In this document: one piece after another, positions 27,998-38,378 of the stretch
Layout: each line of letters opens with the position of its first letter
How positions within the stretch are numbered: the stretch's first letter is position 1
Source: Candidatus Borrarchaeum weybense
GTDB lineage: Archaea; Asgardarchaeota; Sifarchaeia; Borrarchaeales; Borrarchaeaceae
DNA: 64,000 nt
Direction of reading: 5' to 3'
Assembly (NCBI GenBank): GCA_019057385.1
Contig: JAHQJS010000004.1
Location: 248,001-312,000 of the forward strand
Notes under the pieces: generated by a model
What the model was told of the DNA's origin: nothing
Databases searched by the model: none
Seen by the model: the letters and a program-made list of their open reading frames with translations, nothing else
Position numbers and translations under genes: made by a program

Positions 27998-29476
27998 TTG
28001 AAAGTTAGTGAGAGTATGATCTACAACAAAATTATCTCTAGGCTTATCAGTCCTGAAAAACTAATTCTTTACGTCATCCTAATTCTTGCTGTGATTCTTA
28101 GGATCAGCCAAGTCGGGTGGTATGACAAAGACGCTGTAATATATGCGCTAATATCCCGTCGAATCGTAATTGAAGGATTTAGCAGTTTTTTCGAGAGAAA
28201 TGGCTATTGGACATCAATTGATTATAGATTCGGTGATCATCCACCGCTCTTTTTTCTGCTTGTATCATTCTCATTTTTGGTTCTTGGAATGGATTATATT
28301 AATGGATGCATCGTTTCATTAATAGCAGGAATCTTTGCTGTTTTACTTGTTTATGTTCTAGCAGTAGAATTATATGATAAAAAAGTAGGTCTTCTTAGTT
28401 CCTTTCTTACTGCAATTTTGCCTTGGCATGTATTCTTCAGTTCAATTATTCTTGTTGATATGTTAGGATCAACATTGATTCTTCTGACTATGCTGCTTTT
28501 CTTCTACGCCTACAAAAGAGGAAGTTTATCAGTATATATTCTTATGGGTGTTTCTCTTGGAATAAGCCTTCTTACAAAATATTATGCTATAATGGTTCCT
28601 CTAATTATCGTATCTTTTCTGTTTTTATCAAATAGAGAGTTATTATTGAATAAACATTTATGGTTGGCTTTTGGCATCGCGGGAGTTATTTTTGCTCCTT
28701 GGTTATTCTTTGTTGGATTATATCCACTTCGGCATTATGCTTTTACGATAACTCTTAGAGAAAAGGTACCTAATCCTAACCCATTCTTTGTACTAACGTT
28801 TCTATTTGCAGAGTTGACCTTTCCTCTATTCATGTTCTTTGTAATGGGGTTTCTTATGGCACTTTTTAGATCATACAGATTAAAAGGAAAACTTAAAGCA
28901 GATCTTCTCTTGCTAATATGGATTATTGTACCTGCCCTCGTATATACTTATGGAGCAATAGTTAATGATCTGTTGCATCCCTATTGGAATATTTCTGGAT
29001 ATTTATTGCTTACAGTTCCTGCAATTGCAATATTAGCAAGCAATAGTTTTTTTGATGTGTATTCTCATTTGAGAACTTCAATTTCAAAAATGAAAGCTAA
29101 AATTGTAACAATTAATTTTATCCTGCTTATTATAATATCTCTATCGATTTTAATGTGGGGGCGTACAACTGTGGGTGCATTTCGTTTTAACGGATTTTTT
29201 CCTTTTTATGATTATCACGATACAATAGGCGAGGTGACTGTATATATCGAAGAAAACATTTCTGAAGGTGTAACTCTTACTTCCCCTCTCTCGTCAGATT
29301 TGTTTCTGATAAGATTCTACTTAGGTTCAAGCTACAACATTATAAAGTCTGAAGATATATCTCAAAATGAGAGTTATTACTTAATCGCCCGTTTTACGAC
29401 AGATGGGCATCTCCTCAAAGTATTTGAAAGCAAAACACATCCCAACTTTGCTTTCTATTTGTATTATATCTCTTAA
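27998..29476 (+). CDS. GT39/PMT-like GT-C glycosyltransferase
   Basis: 492 aa, TTG start. It shows the clearest PMT/ArnT features of the island. After the first helix (LILYVILILAVILRI) comes GWYDKDAVIYALISRR, with the Asp-Asp pair typical of the catalytic first loop, then RFGDHPPLFFLL, the DxPP-like motif of GT39/GT83 proteins. Around ten more helices follow (for example LLSSFLTAILPWHVFFSS and SLLTKYYAIMVPL). The short soluble tail is at 405-492. It should transfer a sugar from a polyprenyl-phosphate donor on the outer face. It is followed after 17 bases by another GT-C gene, so they likely form an operon. Confidence 0.8.
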   Translation: MKVSESMIYNKIISRLISPEKLILYVILILAVILRISQVGWYDKDAVIYALISRRIVIEGFSSFFERNGYWTSIDYRFGDHPPLFFLLVSFSFLVLGMDYINGCIVSLIAGIFAVLLVYVLAVELYDKKVGLLSSFLTAILPWHVFFSSIILVDMLGSTLILLTMLLFFYAYKRGSLSVYILMGVSLGISLLTKYYAIMVPLIIVSFLFLSNRELLLNKHLWLAFGIAGVIFAPWLFFVGLYPLRHYAFTITLREKVPNPNPFFVLTFLFAELTFPLFMFFVMGFLMALFRSYRLKGKLKADLLLLIWIIVPALVYTYGAIVNDLLHPYWNISGYLLLTVPAIAILASNSFFDVYSHLRTSISKMKAKIVTINFILLIIISLSILMWGRTTVGAFRFNGFFPFYDYHDTIGEVTVYIEENISEGVTLTSPLSSDLFLIRFYLGSSYNIIKSEDISQNESYYLIARFTTDGHLLKVFESKTHPNFAFYLYYIS

Positions 29477-29493
29477 ATGGAGGATTACTCTCT

Positions 29494-31446
29494 TTGGATT
29501 CAATTGAAAGAGTCAAAAGTTGGAAATTTATTTTTCAAGACGATAGTAAATTTTTATCCTTAATATCGTTTCTAATATTTGTCCCAATTACTGTATTTGC
29601 ATTGTTTGTAATGACTTACTACTCTGCAAGGTTTGTAGTGGTGAATCAACTCATATTGATTATCATCGCCTTGATTATTTCTCTTTTCTTCCTTCTTTTA
29701 ATTGTTCAAAAACCAAGAATAGGTTCTCATGCCTTAATTCTTGTCTCTCTTATATATACAATCATGCTGTTCTCCTCTCCAGTTTTTTTTAATAACCAAT
29801 GGCTTCCTTATGATGATTCAAGGTACATACTTTCAGTTATCCATTCATATCTCGATCCTTCTGCTTTTGAAAGAGATCCTAGTATTGTTTATCTAAAAGA
29901 AATTCATCCACCTGGACTTCCCTTTTTAGTTATTTGCCTCTCACTAATTTCTGGGTTGGATCTCATTTTTATCTTGAAAATAATTATTTTATCTCTTGGT
30001 TATCTCACGCCTCTACTTTACTACAAAATATCAATAAATTTAACAAAAAACAAGCAATTAGGTCTTGCAACAGCATTTTTGTCCATAACCGTACCTGCAT
30101 CAATAAATATTTTTGCAATCGGTAGCTATTCTTCAATAGGGGCTTTTTTATTCTTACTAATCCTTTATTTTATGACCTTACCTTTAAAGAACTTAAAATG
30201 GCTTATTCTCATTGGAATTTCTGTAGGTATAAGTATCATATTTCATCCCTTTTCTGCACTTGCAACTGCTGTAGGAATATTTGGTCTAAGTATCCTGACC
30301 GCGATTAGGAAGCGTTCTTTTCGCCCTATAGTAGACCTCTTTGTAATAGGGATTGTAATGGTTCTTTCGAGTGCACTTTATTTAATTCAAGCACTTGGTC
30401 GAGATGCAGGTTCTTTGGTAACTCCTACATTCTTAGTGACAACAGGTGTTGGTTTAACTGGAGGAAGGGCTGAAGGATCATTAATTCAACCAGTTACCTA
30501 TCTAGTTTATCTAGCGACTGGAGGTCTATTAGATCTAAGGAACCCATTTTCTGTAGGTTTGGAAGAATTTGTCTGGATGTACCATTTTACGGTCATCCAT
30601 ATGATAGGTTTAATTGGTTCTGTTTTATTTGTCATAGGTTTTATTTGTGCCTTGAAAAGTAGAAGAGATTTGTTTTGGAAACCTTTTCCTCTCATGCTAT
30701 CGATCCTACTTCTTATTGTGTTGCTTCTCTTTTCGACACAAATTTTTGGTGTTCTTGTAACGTTAAGACCTCCAAGATATCTTCCATTCATCATTGCAGT
30801 AACTCCAATTTATTCGGGCATCGGATTCGTAAAGATACTTGATAAAGTCCAAAGAATCGAACTAAAAATATCCGCTAACTATATTAAAGCTGCATTTATC
30901 GCGTTTATATCGATCTTTGGAATACTTGAGGCGACCCTGTATCCTCCTAATTTCTATACCCCTTCAGAGCTTTACGATGCCTGTCTTTGGTTAAGAACTT
31001 ATACAGAATCCGATAATGTTGTTTCAGCTTTGCCTAGATATGCTGATTCGGTCAGAATGTATGCTAAAAGACCAACTATTTCAAGTCACGAATTAGGAGG
31101 CTTCTCTTGGATTTACCAAAATGCCTATTTCATTTGGAAAGAAACTGCAATAGACACATACAAAGCACACTTTACTCAAGAGGAAGCACAACTCATTGAA
31201 TATATTCAAAAATACTCCATCAATTTCTTTTTCATTGATAGTGAATCTTATGGAGAAAATCAAGTGGAAAGGAATCTCTATTATGATTTAAGCCCTGAAA
31301 TACTTCCATATTTGAAAAACGACAATCCTTTGTTAAATGAAATTGGTTCAAATGATATGGAGTTACATTTCTTAGAGGTCGTCTACATGAATGGAAATCT
31401 CATTATAATACATGTTTTAAACCATCGAATCGCTACATATTTCTGA
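29494..31446 (+). CDS. GT-C-type polytopic glycosyltransferase
   Basis: 650 aa, TTG start, 17 bases after the preceding GT-C gene; aggag-like bases lie upstream within the gap. Twelve or more hydrophobic helices. The first loop has WLPYDDSRYILSVIHSYL (Asp pair) and LKEIHPPGLPFLVI (HPP motif), both in the positions expected for GT39-like enzymes. The tail begins ACLWLRTYTESDNVV (around 501) and SSHELGGFSWIY, matching the shared tail family. It acts presumably on the outer face with lipid-phosphate sugars. It is separated from the flippase gene by 115 bases. Confidence 0.75.
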   Translation: MDSIERVKSWKFIFQDDSKFLSLISFLIFVPITVFALFVMTYYSARFVVVNQLILIIIALIISLFFLLLIVQKPRIGSHALILVSLIYTIMLFSSPVFFNNQWLPYDDSRYILSVIHSYLDPSAFERDPSIVYLKEIHPPGLPFLVICLSLISGLDLIFILKIIILSLGYLTPLLYYKISINLTKNKQLGLATAFLSITVPASINIFAIGSYSSIGAFLFLLILYFMTLPLKNLKWLILIGISVGISIIFHPFSALATAVGIFGLSILTAIRKRSFRPIVDLFVIGIVMVLSSALYLIQALGRDAGSLVTPTFLVTTGVGLTGGRAEGSLIQPVTYLVYLATGGLLDLRNPFSVGLEEFVWMYHFTVIHMIGLIGSVLFVIGFICALKSRRDLFWKPFPLMLSILLLIVLLLFSTQIFGVLVTLRPPRYLPFIIAVTPIYSGIGFVKILDKVQRIELKISANYIKAAFIAFISIFGILEATLYPPNFYTPSELYDACLWLRTYTESDNVVSALPRYADSVRMYAKRPTISSHELGGFSWIYQNAYFIWKETAIDTYKAHFTQEEAQLIEYIQKYSINFFFIDSESYGENQVERNLYYDLSPEILPYLKNDNPLLNEIGSNDMELHFLEVVYMNGNLIIIHVLNHRIATYF

Positions 31447-31561
31447 AATGATTTCTTCCTTCATTAAGTTAAATGCGGTATAAGATAACTTAAAAAGGCA
31501 CACAATTTAACAAACGAAACCCTCCATTAATTATTTCACAAATAAACGATTTGGTTACAAT

Positions 31562-33136
31562 TTGGATGGACAAGTAATGAGCGAATCAAAAACTCAGAGC
31601 ACCACAAAGAAAGTAATGACAGGAATCTACTGGAACTTAATTGGAAAAGTTCTGACGATGATAGTTACCTTACTCGTTTCAGTTGTGATTGTGAGAAGTT
31701 TAGGTGTAAGGAATTATGGTACCTATGCTTTTGTCTTTACTTTATTTTACCTGGTTGCGCCAATCTGGAAATTGGGAATTGAAGACACACTAAACAAATT
31801 TGTTCCCGAGTTTTTAGCGCTAGGCGACTCTAGTTTGGCAAAAGCCATCATAAAATATGGTGTTCTCATTCAATTAACTGTAGCGGGACTCTTTAGTATA
31901 ACAGTTTACTTTTGGATTGAGAGTCTAACAGCGACGCTAGGTTCTATAGGGTTATTTCCAAACGATCCGGAGTTAATACCCTATTTGCGATTGATTAGTC
32001 TTTGGATCGTTCCTAATTCATTTTCTGCCTTAACAGGTGTTATTTTAGTAAGCATATTTGATCAAAAATTTCTGAATATAGTTGTAGCACTGAAAAATCT
32101 CTCGACTTCTTGTTTTGTAATAGCTGTTCTATTAACTGGATTTGGAATATCTGAGATTATCATAGTAACGATTTTAGTCGAAACTTTTTTTGCGTTAGTA
32201 AAGTTCATTCGCACAGTCTTTAAATTTAGAATTCCTTCAGAATCTGCTAATACAGCTGTAGTAAGTAAAAATGTTAGAAAACGTCTAATCAGATACGCTG
32301 CAATAATGATTGCCATTCCTCTAGTCAATTTTATCATTTGGAAACGATCTGAAAATTATCTGATCGGTTTGTTTAGATCTTTGGAAGAAGTAGGTTTTTA
32401 CAATTTGGCATATTCTTCATCTCAAAACATGCTTGAGAAAACAAATCAATTAATTGGAGAAATGGGCATTGCAGCGTACGCTGAAGTACAAGTACAAGGA
32501 TTCTCAGGATTAAATAAGTCGTGTAAAATGCACGCCAAATTTCTCTACCTCTATGCAGTGCCAGTTGCCTTTGGCGCTTTAACTTTAGCTGAACAATTCA
32601 TCATAATTTTTTACACCGAGGCGATGCGTCCTTCAATATTTCCATTTCAAATACTCCTTATCGCTTTTTGTGTAGGCTTACTGGGGGCACCTATGCATAC
32701 TGCCCTCAATGTGCTTGAGAAGAATGACCTCATATTAAAAATAAATGCAGTATCAGCAGTTGCATTAGTTGCTACTCAAATATTCCTTATTACACAATTT
32801 GGCATACTGGGGGCCGTATTTGGTGTTTTAATATTTCAAATAGCAAACAATGGCTTTTTCTTATACATTACTCGCAAATATGTTGGTGGTAACTTTTTGC
32901 CAATTAAGAATCTAGCAAAGTATATTCTTTCAGGAGCATTAATGGTCTTGATTCTATTAGTTGGGAAGTTCTTTGTTATAACCGAATTATTTACTTTCAT
33001 AGCTTTCGTTTTAATAGGTGCGGGAGTTTATCTGCTTGGATTGAAATTAGTAAAGGCGTTCGATTCGGAAGATCTGCATATTATTCGCCAATCTGATTTT
33101 CCGCTAAAAAAATTTATTCTCAAGTTCTATGGCTAG
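31562..33136 (+). CDS. Wzx-like polysaccharide flippase (MOP superfamily)
   Basis: 524 aa with ~14 hydrophobic helices. The N-terminal segment GIYWNLIGKVLTMIVTLLVS and VRSLGVRNYGTYAF is the classic polysaccharide_synt signature, followed by IEDTLNKFVPEFLALGD; SENYLIGLFRSLEEVGFYNLA around 270 is the second conserved block. Expected role: moving lipid-linked glycans across the membrane, the step between the GT4/GT2 enzymes and the GT-C enzymes of this island. The start is TTG at 31562 or ATG at 31577. It is followed after 10 bases by a GT39-like gene on the same strand, so transcription is probably shared. Confidence 0.88.
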   Translation: MDGQVMSESKTQSTTKKVMTGIYWNLIGKVLTMIVTLLVSVVIVRSLGVRNYGTYAFVFTLFYLVAPIWKLGIEDTLNKFVPEFLALGDSSLAKAIIKYGVLIQLTVAGLFSITVYFWIESLTATLGSIGLFPNDPELIPYLRLISLWIVPNSFSALTGVILVSIFDQKFLNIVVALKNLSTSCFVIAVLLTGFGISEIIIVTILVETFFALVKFIRTVFKFRIPSESANTAVVSKNVRKRLIRYAAIMIAIPLVNFIIWKRSENYLIGLFRSLEEVGFYNLAYSSSQNMLEKTNQLIGEMGIAAYAEVQVQGFSGLNKSCKMHAKFLYLYAVPVAFGALTLAEQFIIIFYTEAMRPSIFPFQILLIAFCVGLLGAPMHTALNVLEKNDLILKINAVSAVALVATQIFLITQFGILGAVFGVLIFQIANNGFFLYITRKYVGGNFLPIKNLAKYILSGALMVLILLVGKFFVITELFTFIAFVLIGAGVYLLGLKLVKAFDSEDLHIIRQSDFPLKKFILKFYG

Positions 33137-33146
33137 TTGAATAATA

Positions 33147-34817
33147 ATGTGGTCAATCAATAAAAATAAGATGATTCTCATCGGAATTTTGATCCTAGCT
33201 TTCCTTTTAAGGTTTCATAACCTTGGTTACGCCGAATTTACCGGTGATGAAGCCATTGTAGTGGCTAAATCCTTAGGAATTGTAAGAGCCGGAAGTTATT
33301 TCCGTAAGACTCCATTTCTTGATAAGGAAGTTAATTTTTGGACGCTTAATATCATTTTAAAGCATCATCATCCGCCAATGGAAATTACAGCACATATTCC
33401 GCTTCTAGTGTTTTTTGGAGTGACAGAATTTGTGGCGAGAATTCCTTATCTTTTTTCAGGTGTAATTTCAGTACTGCTTTTCTATAAAATTGCCGAGGAA
33501 TTGTATGGAACAACAACCGCTCATCTTGCCGCTACCTTTGCTTCAATCAATGGATATTTTATCGCATTTTCTCGCCATGTTCAGTTCATGAGTTTGTTTT
33601 TACTTTTTAGTTTATTAACAGCGTATTATTCAGTTAAATATTATAAAAGCAATGATCTAAAAGATTCTGGCCTTGCCGCATTTTTTTTGGGCTTAACTCT
33701 CTTATCACATCATTTCGGTATATTTATGGTGATTCCTTTACTTTATATAATAGTAAAAAAATGGTATGAGAACTCATTAGAAACCAAAAATCTAGTTGTC
33801 TCATTGACCATTCTAGCAATTCTTATTCTACCCTTTTTTATTCCTTGGATGTTTGCTTCATATTTTTTCCCCGAATTAATTCCTCCTGGTACTGGCTATG
33901 CTTCTACATCGCGAAGAGCCTCACCATCTCTCTATTTCAACTTCTTTATATTTCGAATATGGTTAAGATATAATCCTCTTTTTTTCTCTGTGATTTTAAT
34001 CTGCGGCACTCTGATATCTCTTTGGTTCAGAAATTGGAAACTTTATTTCTTTGTAACGTGGTTCTTAGCGTATTTTATTCCTTTAATATTCTTATTACTT
34101 CCATCGCCCACTTACACATATGTTCTTCTTGCTCCTTTGATACTTTTAGCGAGTTTCGGAATTCATAAATCATATTTTATGGTAACTGATAGAATTAGGA
34201 AAGTAAGAATAAAAACTGTGAATGTTTTTGTAATTCTTGCTGGGTTATGTTTTCTCTCTTTGTCTGTATGGAATAGTTACATCACTTTTCTTCAATATGA
34301 CATTTATCCCGCCAGCGCACCATTATTTTATAATTCTAGAAGTTATAAAACTGAACAGGATGCTCCATATGGCGCAAATTACGGAAGAAAAATCGGTTAT
34401 AAAGCAGCAGGATGGTTTATAAGGCATAATTCCAATGAAAATGATATTATTTTAGGTGATGACCCAGCTAAGGCTGCATATTATTGTGATCGTTTAATTA
34501 AAGGAGATATTAAACATCCTGAGGATTTTGAAACAATTAAAAGAGAATTACCTAAGAACCTTTTTATACTATTTCCAGCCCATCTAATAGATCAATATAC
34601 TGAAATATGGACTTTTACAGGAGAGAACTATAATTTAGTGGCAGTTGTTTCATATGACGGCCAATCAACGATGTTTATATTCGCCCCTTCACCTTCAAGT
34701 GAGGTAACTGAACTTAGTATAGAAAAGTATGAAAAATTATTCGATGAAGAGTTTGGTAGTGTTGAAAATAGCTTGTATAAGTATTTTGGCGGCTCTTATC
34801 CAATTACAATGGTCTGA
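33147..34817 (+). CDS. GT39/ArnT-like GT-C glycosyltransferase
   Basis: 556 aa, ATG start 10 bases after the flippase stop. The first helix is MILIGILILAFLLRF. The catalytic loop is YAEFTGDEAIVVAKS (GDEA around 35, as in ArnT/PMT_2 proteins), followed by KHHHPPMEITAHIPL (HHPP motif around 74). Helices such as FASINGYFIAFSRHVQFMS and ALFLGLTLL-type segments match GT39-like topology. The C-terminal soluble domain starts around 425 with AAGWFIRHNSNENDIILGDD. It likely uses polyprenyl-phosphate sugars delivered by the flippase neighbour. The pairing with Wzx supports a role in glycan completion on the outer face. Confidence 0.85.
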   Translation: MWSINKNKMILIGILILAFLLRFHNLGYAEFTGDEAIVVAKSLGIVRAGSYFRKTPFLDKEVNFWTLNIILKHHHPPMEITAHIPLLVFFGVTEFVARIPYLFSGVISVLLFYKIAEELYGTTTAHLAATFASINGYFIAFSRHVQFMSLFLLFSLLTAYYSVKYYKSNDLKDSGLAAFFLGLTLLSHHFGIFMVIPLLYIIVKKWYENSLETKNLVVSLTILAILILPFFIPWMFASYFFPELIPPGTGYASTSRRASPSLYFNFFIFRIWLRYNPLFFSVILICGTLISLWFRNWKLYFFVTWFLAYFIPLIFLLLPSPTYTYVLLAPLILLASFGIHKSYFMVTDRIRKVRIKTVNVFVILAGLCFLSLSVWNSYITFLQYDIYPASAPLFYNSRSYKTEQDAPYGANYGRKIGYKAAGWFIRHNSNENDIILGDDPAKAAYYCDRLIKGDIKHPEDFETIKRELPKNLFILFPAHLIDQYTEIWTFTGENYNLVAVVSYDGQSTMFIFAPSPSSEVTELSIEKYEKLFDEEFGSVENSLYKYFGGSYPITMV

Positions 34818-34860
34818 ACATGTTTTAAATCAACTAAAAACTAAAACTGCTGTTTCTTAT

Positions 34861-36039
34861 TTAATATGAAGAGAAAACCTGCTTATAAATGTCCTCTGTT
34901 CTTTCTGCGACCGTTTTAATATCGTATTCTGTCCGCACTACATTACGTCCATGCATACCCATTTTTTTAGCCATTTTCTTATCTGATAAAAGTAGATTCA
35001 ATTTTTCAGAAAGTCTGGTGATATCTGAAAAATTATATCCGAATCCACACTTTTTTTGTTCTAATTCGAATGTGCCGCCAGTATATGCCCCAACAAATGG
35101 TGTTTCGCATGCCATTGCTTCAAGAAGCACCAATCCAAAATTTTCCCATCGACTTGGCATTGCAAGAACATTTGCACCTCTATAGCCACTTAATAGGAGG
35201 TCACGGTCGGTAAAACTGATCGGACCTGTAAATATGATGTTCTCATCAACCTGTAATTTTTTGGCCAAGTCATGACAGAGTTGCATATATCCCTTTTTTC
35301 CTTCCCAGCCAACGAACACAAACTTTGTATCGGGATTCTCACTTAACACACTGGGGATTGCTTTTATGAGATAATCTGGTGCTTTATTGCCAAAAAAATT
35401 TCCAACGAATAATACCATGTTTTCACTATTGATTTCAAATCTCTCTTTAAATAACTCTGGAGAGGGTAACTGTTCATATTTTCCGAAATCTATGCCTGGA
35501 GGAATATGGGAGACCTTTTCCTTTTCTATATTATATAGCTTCAAAATTGTAATTTGTTCATATTTCGTCCAGGCAATAACTGTGTCAGCTGCTTTCAGCA
35601 TCAAAGGAATACAAAATCTATAATAAAGCCTATTAACCCACCAACCCGATTTGTGAAGATGAGAAAAGCCAATAGGGGAGAAAATAACTGGCGTTTGGAG
35701 TAGTTTCAGCTTTTTAAATGGCAATGCAGAATCTGTAGTCCAGACATATTGCATCTGAAAGTTAATCAGATCAAATTCTTTAGCATGTCGAAGAACTGCA
35801 AGAGGATAATAGGGCTGCACACGATGATGTGGAATGCCATAAGGCTTCCATGGGATGACACCAAATCTTCTTACATTAACTCCTTCGATTATTTCTCTTT
35901 TTGGAGTTCCTGGGAGTTTATGTGTAAAAACGGTGACAGTATGGCCTTTTTCAATCAAGATTTTTGACAAATTGTGCACATAGATTTGTGCACCACCAAC
36001 TTGAGGCCAATAGGTATGGATAGTCTGAAGAATGCGCAC
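34861..36039 (-). CDS. GT4 glycosyltransferase
   Basis: 392 aa, GTG start (MRILQTIHTYWP). Acceptor domain: WPQVGGAQIYVHNLSKIL with the Gly-Gly loop, GHTVTVFTHKLPG. Donor domain: HIPPGIDFGKYEQL (around 180), VLFVGNFFGNKAPDYL, FVFVGWEGKKG, and the E-x7-E signature SRWENFGLVLLEAMACETP (around 305). Typical retaining GT4. It is followed upstream on the same strand by a second GT4 (36203) and a GT2 (37370), making a three-gene minus-strand transferase unit. Donor and linkage are not predictable. Confidence 0.9.
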   Translation of the reverse strand: MRILQTIHTYWPQVGGAQIYVHNLSKILIEKGHTVTVFTHKLPGTPKREIIEGVNVRRFGVIPWKPYGIPHHRVQPYYPLAVLRHAKEFDLINFQMQYVWTTDSALPFKKLKLLQTPVIFSPIGFSHLHKSGWWVNRLYYRFCIPLMLKAADTVIAWTKYEQITILKLYNIEKEKVSHIPPGIDFGKYEQLPSPELFKERFEINSENMVLFVGNFFGNKAPDYLIKAIPSVLSENPDTKFVFVGWEGKKGYMQLCHDLAKKLQVDENIIFTGPISFTDRDLLLSGYRGANVLAMPSRWENFGLVLLEAMACETPFVGAYTGGTFELEQKKCGFGYNFSDITRLSEKLNLLLSDKKMAKKMGMHGRNVVRTEYDIKTVAERTEDIYKQVFSSY

Positions 36040-36202
36040 TAGTTATACCTCATTTGTAGAGAATATTTGAAAAGATAGAAGTCGGTTGATCAAAAGAGTT
36101 CATATTTGTTTCTAAGATAATGGAATTTGTTCATAAATATCCTTCAGTTTGCAGTTTGTTCTTTAGAAAGAAGTATGAATAGAGGTTTAGTGAAAAGAAA
36201 CT

Positions 36203-37327
36203 TTACAAGACACTTAAATATGCCTCTTCTGTCTTGTCAAAGACGTTTGACCAATCATAATTTGCTAAAACAGAATTTCTATAATCTCTTGCATTTTCTG
36301 AAAAACGGTCATCTTTTATAACTCTAATAATTTTTTTTGCTAAATCATCTGGATCGCTATGATTGCAAAAGAAACCTGTATCATCTTCTTTTATTATGTC
36401 AAAAGCGACTCCAACTGGTGTTGACACAATTGGCTTTCCACAGGCGGCAGCTTCTACCAGAGTAATCCCAAATGATTCGTGTAATGATGGAAGAACGAAT
36501 ACATCAGCAAGAGCATATGCTTCAAGTAATGTTTTAGAATCTACACGACCCATGAAAATTACAGTATCTTGCATCCCTAAACGTTTTGCTAAGTTTTTAT
36601 ATTCGAAAATACGCTCGCCACCGCCAATTAACAAACATTTGACATCCGTTTTAAATTGATGGCGTAACTTACTTATAGCCTTAATTAGAGTATCTGTTCC
36701 TTTGTGGCCAGCCAGTTTTCCGACTGACAAGATTACTTTTTCATTCTGTAAATCAAACTTTTCTTTCAAATTGTGTTCAGGTAAATTTTGAAATCGCGAT
36801 GAATCAATTCCCGTAGGAATTTTTTGTATCTTAGATTCTTTTATATAGCGTGATAAGGTTTTAAACTCGCTTTCACATTGTGCAATAATTTTATTTGCGG
36901 ATTTGATGACTTTAATTCCAGCAGTGTTCGCGTAGATTGTTCCCCATGGATGATATTGAGGTGTAAGAAGGCATGGAGTGTTTCGTAATTTTCCACTTGT
37001 AACTGCTAAAAGTGATTGAAATGTGCAATAACCAAAACCGTGAATTATGTCAACATCTTGCACATCGGATGAAAGCAGATATGGAAACATTTGGGGCGTT
37101 ATATATCTTGGATGTTTTAGAAATCGTGACAAAAAGTGTGGTTTAAGTTTGAATCTTCTTATAATAGTACCTTCTCTAACTTCAAAATCAGGCTGATTTG
37201 GATATGCAGAAGTATAAACCGTTACGAAATGTCCTTTTTTTCTAAATCCTTGTACAATATTGTAGGCAAGGATTTGAGTACCACCAATTGATGGTGGATA
37301 TCTATGAACCATAAATAAAATCTTCAT
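36203..37327 (-). CDS. GT4 glycosyltransferase
   Basis: 374 aa, ATG start. Acceptor side: MVHRYPPSIGGTQILAYNI, GHFVTVYTSAYP, DIIHGFGYCTF. Donor side: KIPTGIDSSRFQNL (around 178), VILSVGKLAGHKGTDTL, CLLIGGGERIFEY, and the E-x7-E signature SLHESFGITLVEAAACGKPI, then STPVGVAFDII. The overall closeness to the neighbouring GT4 at 34861, in the same orientation, suggests an old tandem duplication, although the two differ substantially. Cytoplasmic glycan assembly is the expected role. Confidence 0.9.
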   Translation of the reverse strand: MKILFMVHRYPPSIGGTQILAYNIVQGFRKKGHFVTVYTSAYPNQPDFEVREGTIIRRFKLKPHFLSRFLKHPRYITPQMFPYLLSSDVQDVDIIHGFGYCTFQSLLAVTSGKLRNTPCLLTPQYHPWGTIYANTAGIKVIKSANKIIAQCESEFKTLSRYIKESKIQKIPTGIDSSRFQNLPEHNLKEKFDLQNEKVILSVGKLAGHKGTDTLIKAISKLRHQFKTDVKCLLIGGGERIFEYKNLAKRLGMQDTVIFMGRVDSKTLLEAYALADVFVLPSLHESFGITLVEAAACGKPIVSTPVGVAFDIIKEDDTGFFCNHSDPDDLAKKIIRVIKDDRFSENARDYRNSVLANYDWSNVFDKTEEAYLSVL

Positions 37328-37369
37328 TGAATCCTCACCTAACCAGTAATAAAGGACGTTCTTAAGTAA

Positions 37370-38314
37370 CTAAGGACTTTCTTTGCAATTTAAATTTCGC
37401 AATAAACGATATGGACATGTTAAAAAGGCTAGTAAAGCACCTTCTATCAACCCTACCAAATAATAAATAGAAGCTAAAAAGGAGAGTCTTTCTCGTGCAC
37501 GACTCAGAATCATATTTCCATTGTTTTTTAGAAATCCAATGAAATGTAGAATCCGAGATGCAAATATGTTTTTGAAATAGAAGTACGAATGGTTTCTTGC
37601 CCTCCAATAATCTAATTTGATATTTCTTCTAATAGCATGAGATGTTTTTGGACCAATGCGTTTATGGAACACTTTTGCTTTAGGGGCATATATAATAAGG
37701 TAATTTCTCTTTTTAAGCCTCATACATACGTCTGTTTCCTCTCGATATGCTCTACCCCCATATAAATTATCAAATCCATCCATTTCAATCAAATGTTTTT
37801 TTAAAAAACTCATATTCGTTCCTTTGATATGATCAACTTCGATTCGTTCTTCTCCTAGATCAAAATTACTAATCAATTCTCCTGATTTATCTATTTTTCC
37901 GATTATAACTTGCTTTTTCTTTTTTATTCTAACAGGTCGGTCCTCAATGATTTTTCCTCCAACTCCTCCGATTTTTGGTTTATTATAGTTCTTCAGGATT
38001 TGTTTTATCCAGTTTTCATCAGCTATCGCATCATCGTCAAGAAACGCGACGATTTCACCCCTTGATTTACAAATCCCGATATTTCTCGCTAGAGTCATGC
38101 CTTTATATTTTGTATGGATGTATTTAACAGGGTAGTTTTGTACAAGCATCGTGGTTTCATTTTTATGAGTAGTAGAACTGTCAACAACCAGCACTTCATA
38201 AGAGTTTCTGGGGAGATTCTGGCTTTTTAAGGATTCAAGGCACTCTTTTAAATCCTCTGGGCGGTTATACGTCACAACGACCACTGATATAAATAAATCA
38301 CGAGATTGTGACAA
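37370..38314 (-). CDS. GT2 family glycosyltransferase
   Basis: 314 aa, TTG start. GT-A motifs in order: SVVVVTYNRPEDLKECL, LVVDSSTTHKNETT, in which DSS stands for the usual DGS, TLARNIGICKSRGE, VAFLDDDAIADENW (metal acids), IKGTNMSFLKKHLIEM and REETDVCMRLKKRNY. The C-terminal ~70 residues include one hydrophobic stretch (SFLASIYYLVGLIEGALLAFL) that could anchor it. It resembles the GT2 at 16633 through the LDDDAIA metal motif. The gene lies upstream of the GT4 at 36203 on the same strand. Confidence 0.87.
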   Translation of the reverse strand: MSQSRDLFISVVVVTYNRPEDLKECLESLKSQNLPRNSYEVLVVDSSTTHKNETTMLVQNYPVKYIHTKYKGMTLARNIGICKSRGEIVAFLDDDAIADENWIKQILKNYNKPKIGGVGGKIIEDRPVRIKKKKQVIIGKIDKSGELISNFDLGEERIEVDHIKGTNMSFLKKHLIEMDGFDNLYGGRAYREETDVCMRLKKRNYLIIYAPKAKVFHKRIGPKTSHAIRRNIKLDYWRARNHSYFYFKNIFASRILHFIGFLKNNGNMILSRARERLSFLASIYYLVGLIEGALLAFLTCPYRLLRNLNCKESP

Positions 38315-38378
38315 CTGTGTTTCATTTCCATTTATTTTTCAAGATTAAGTGATATTGTATTGAGCCTTAAGTTCAGAC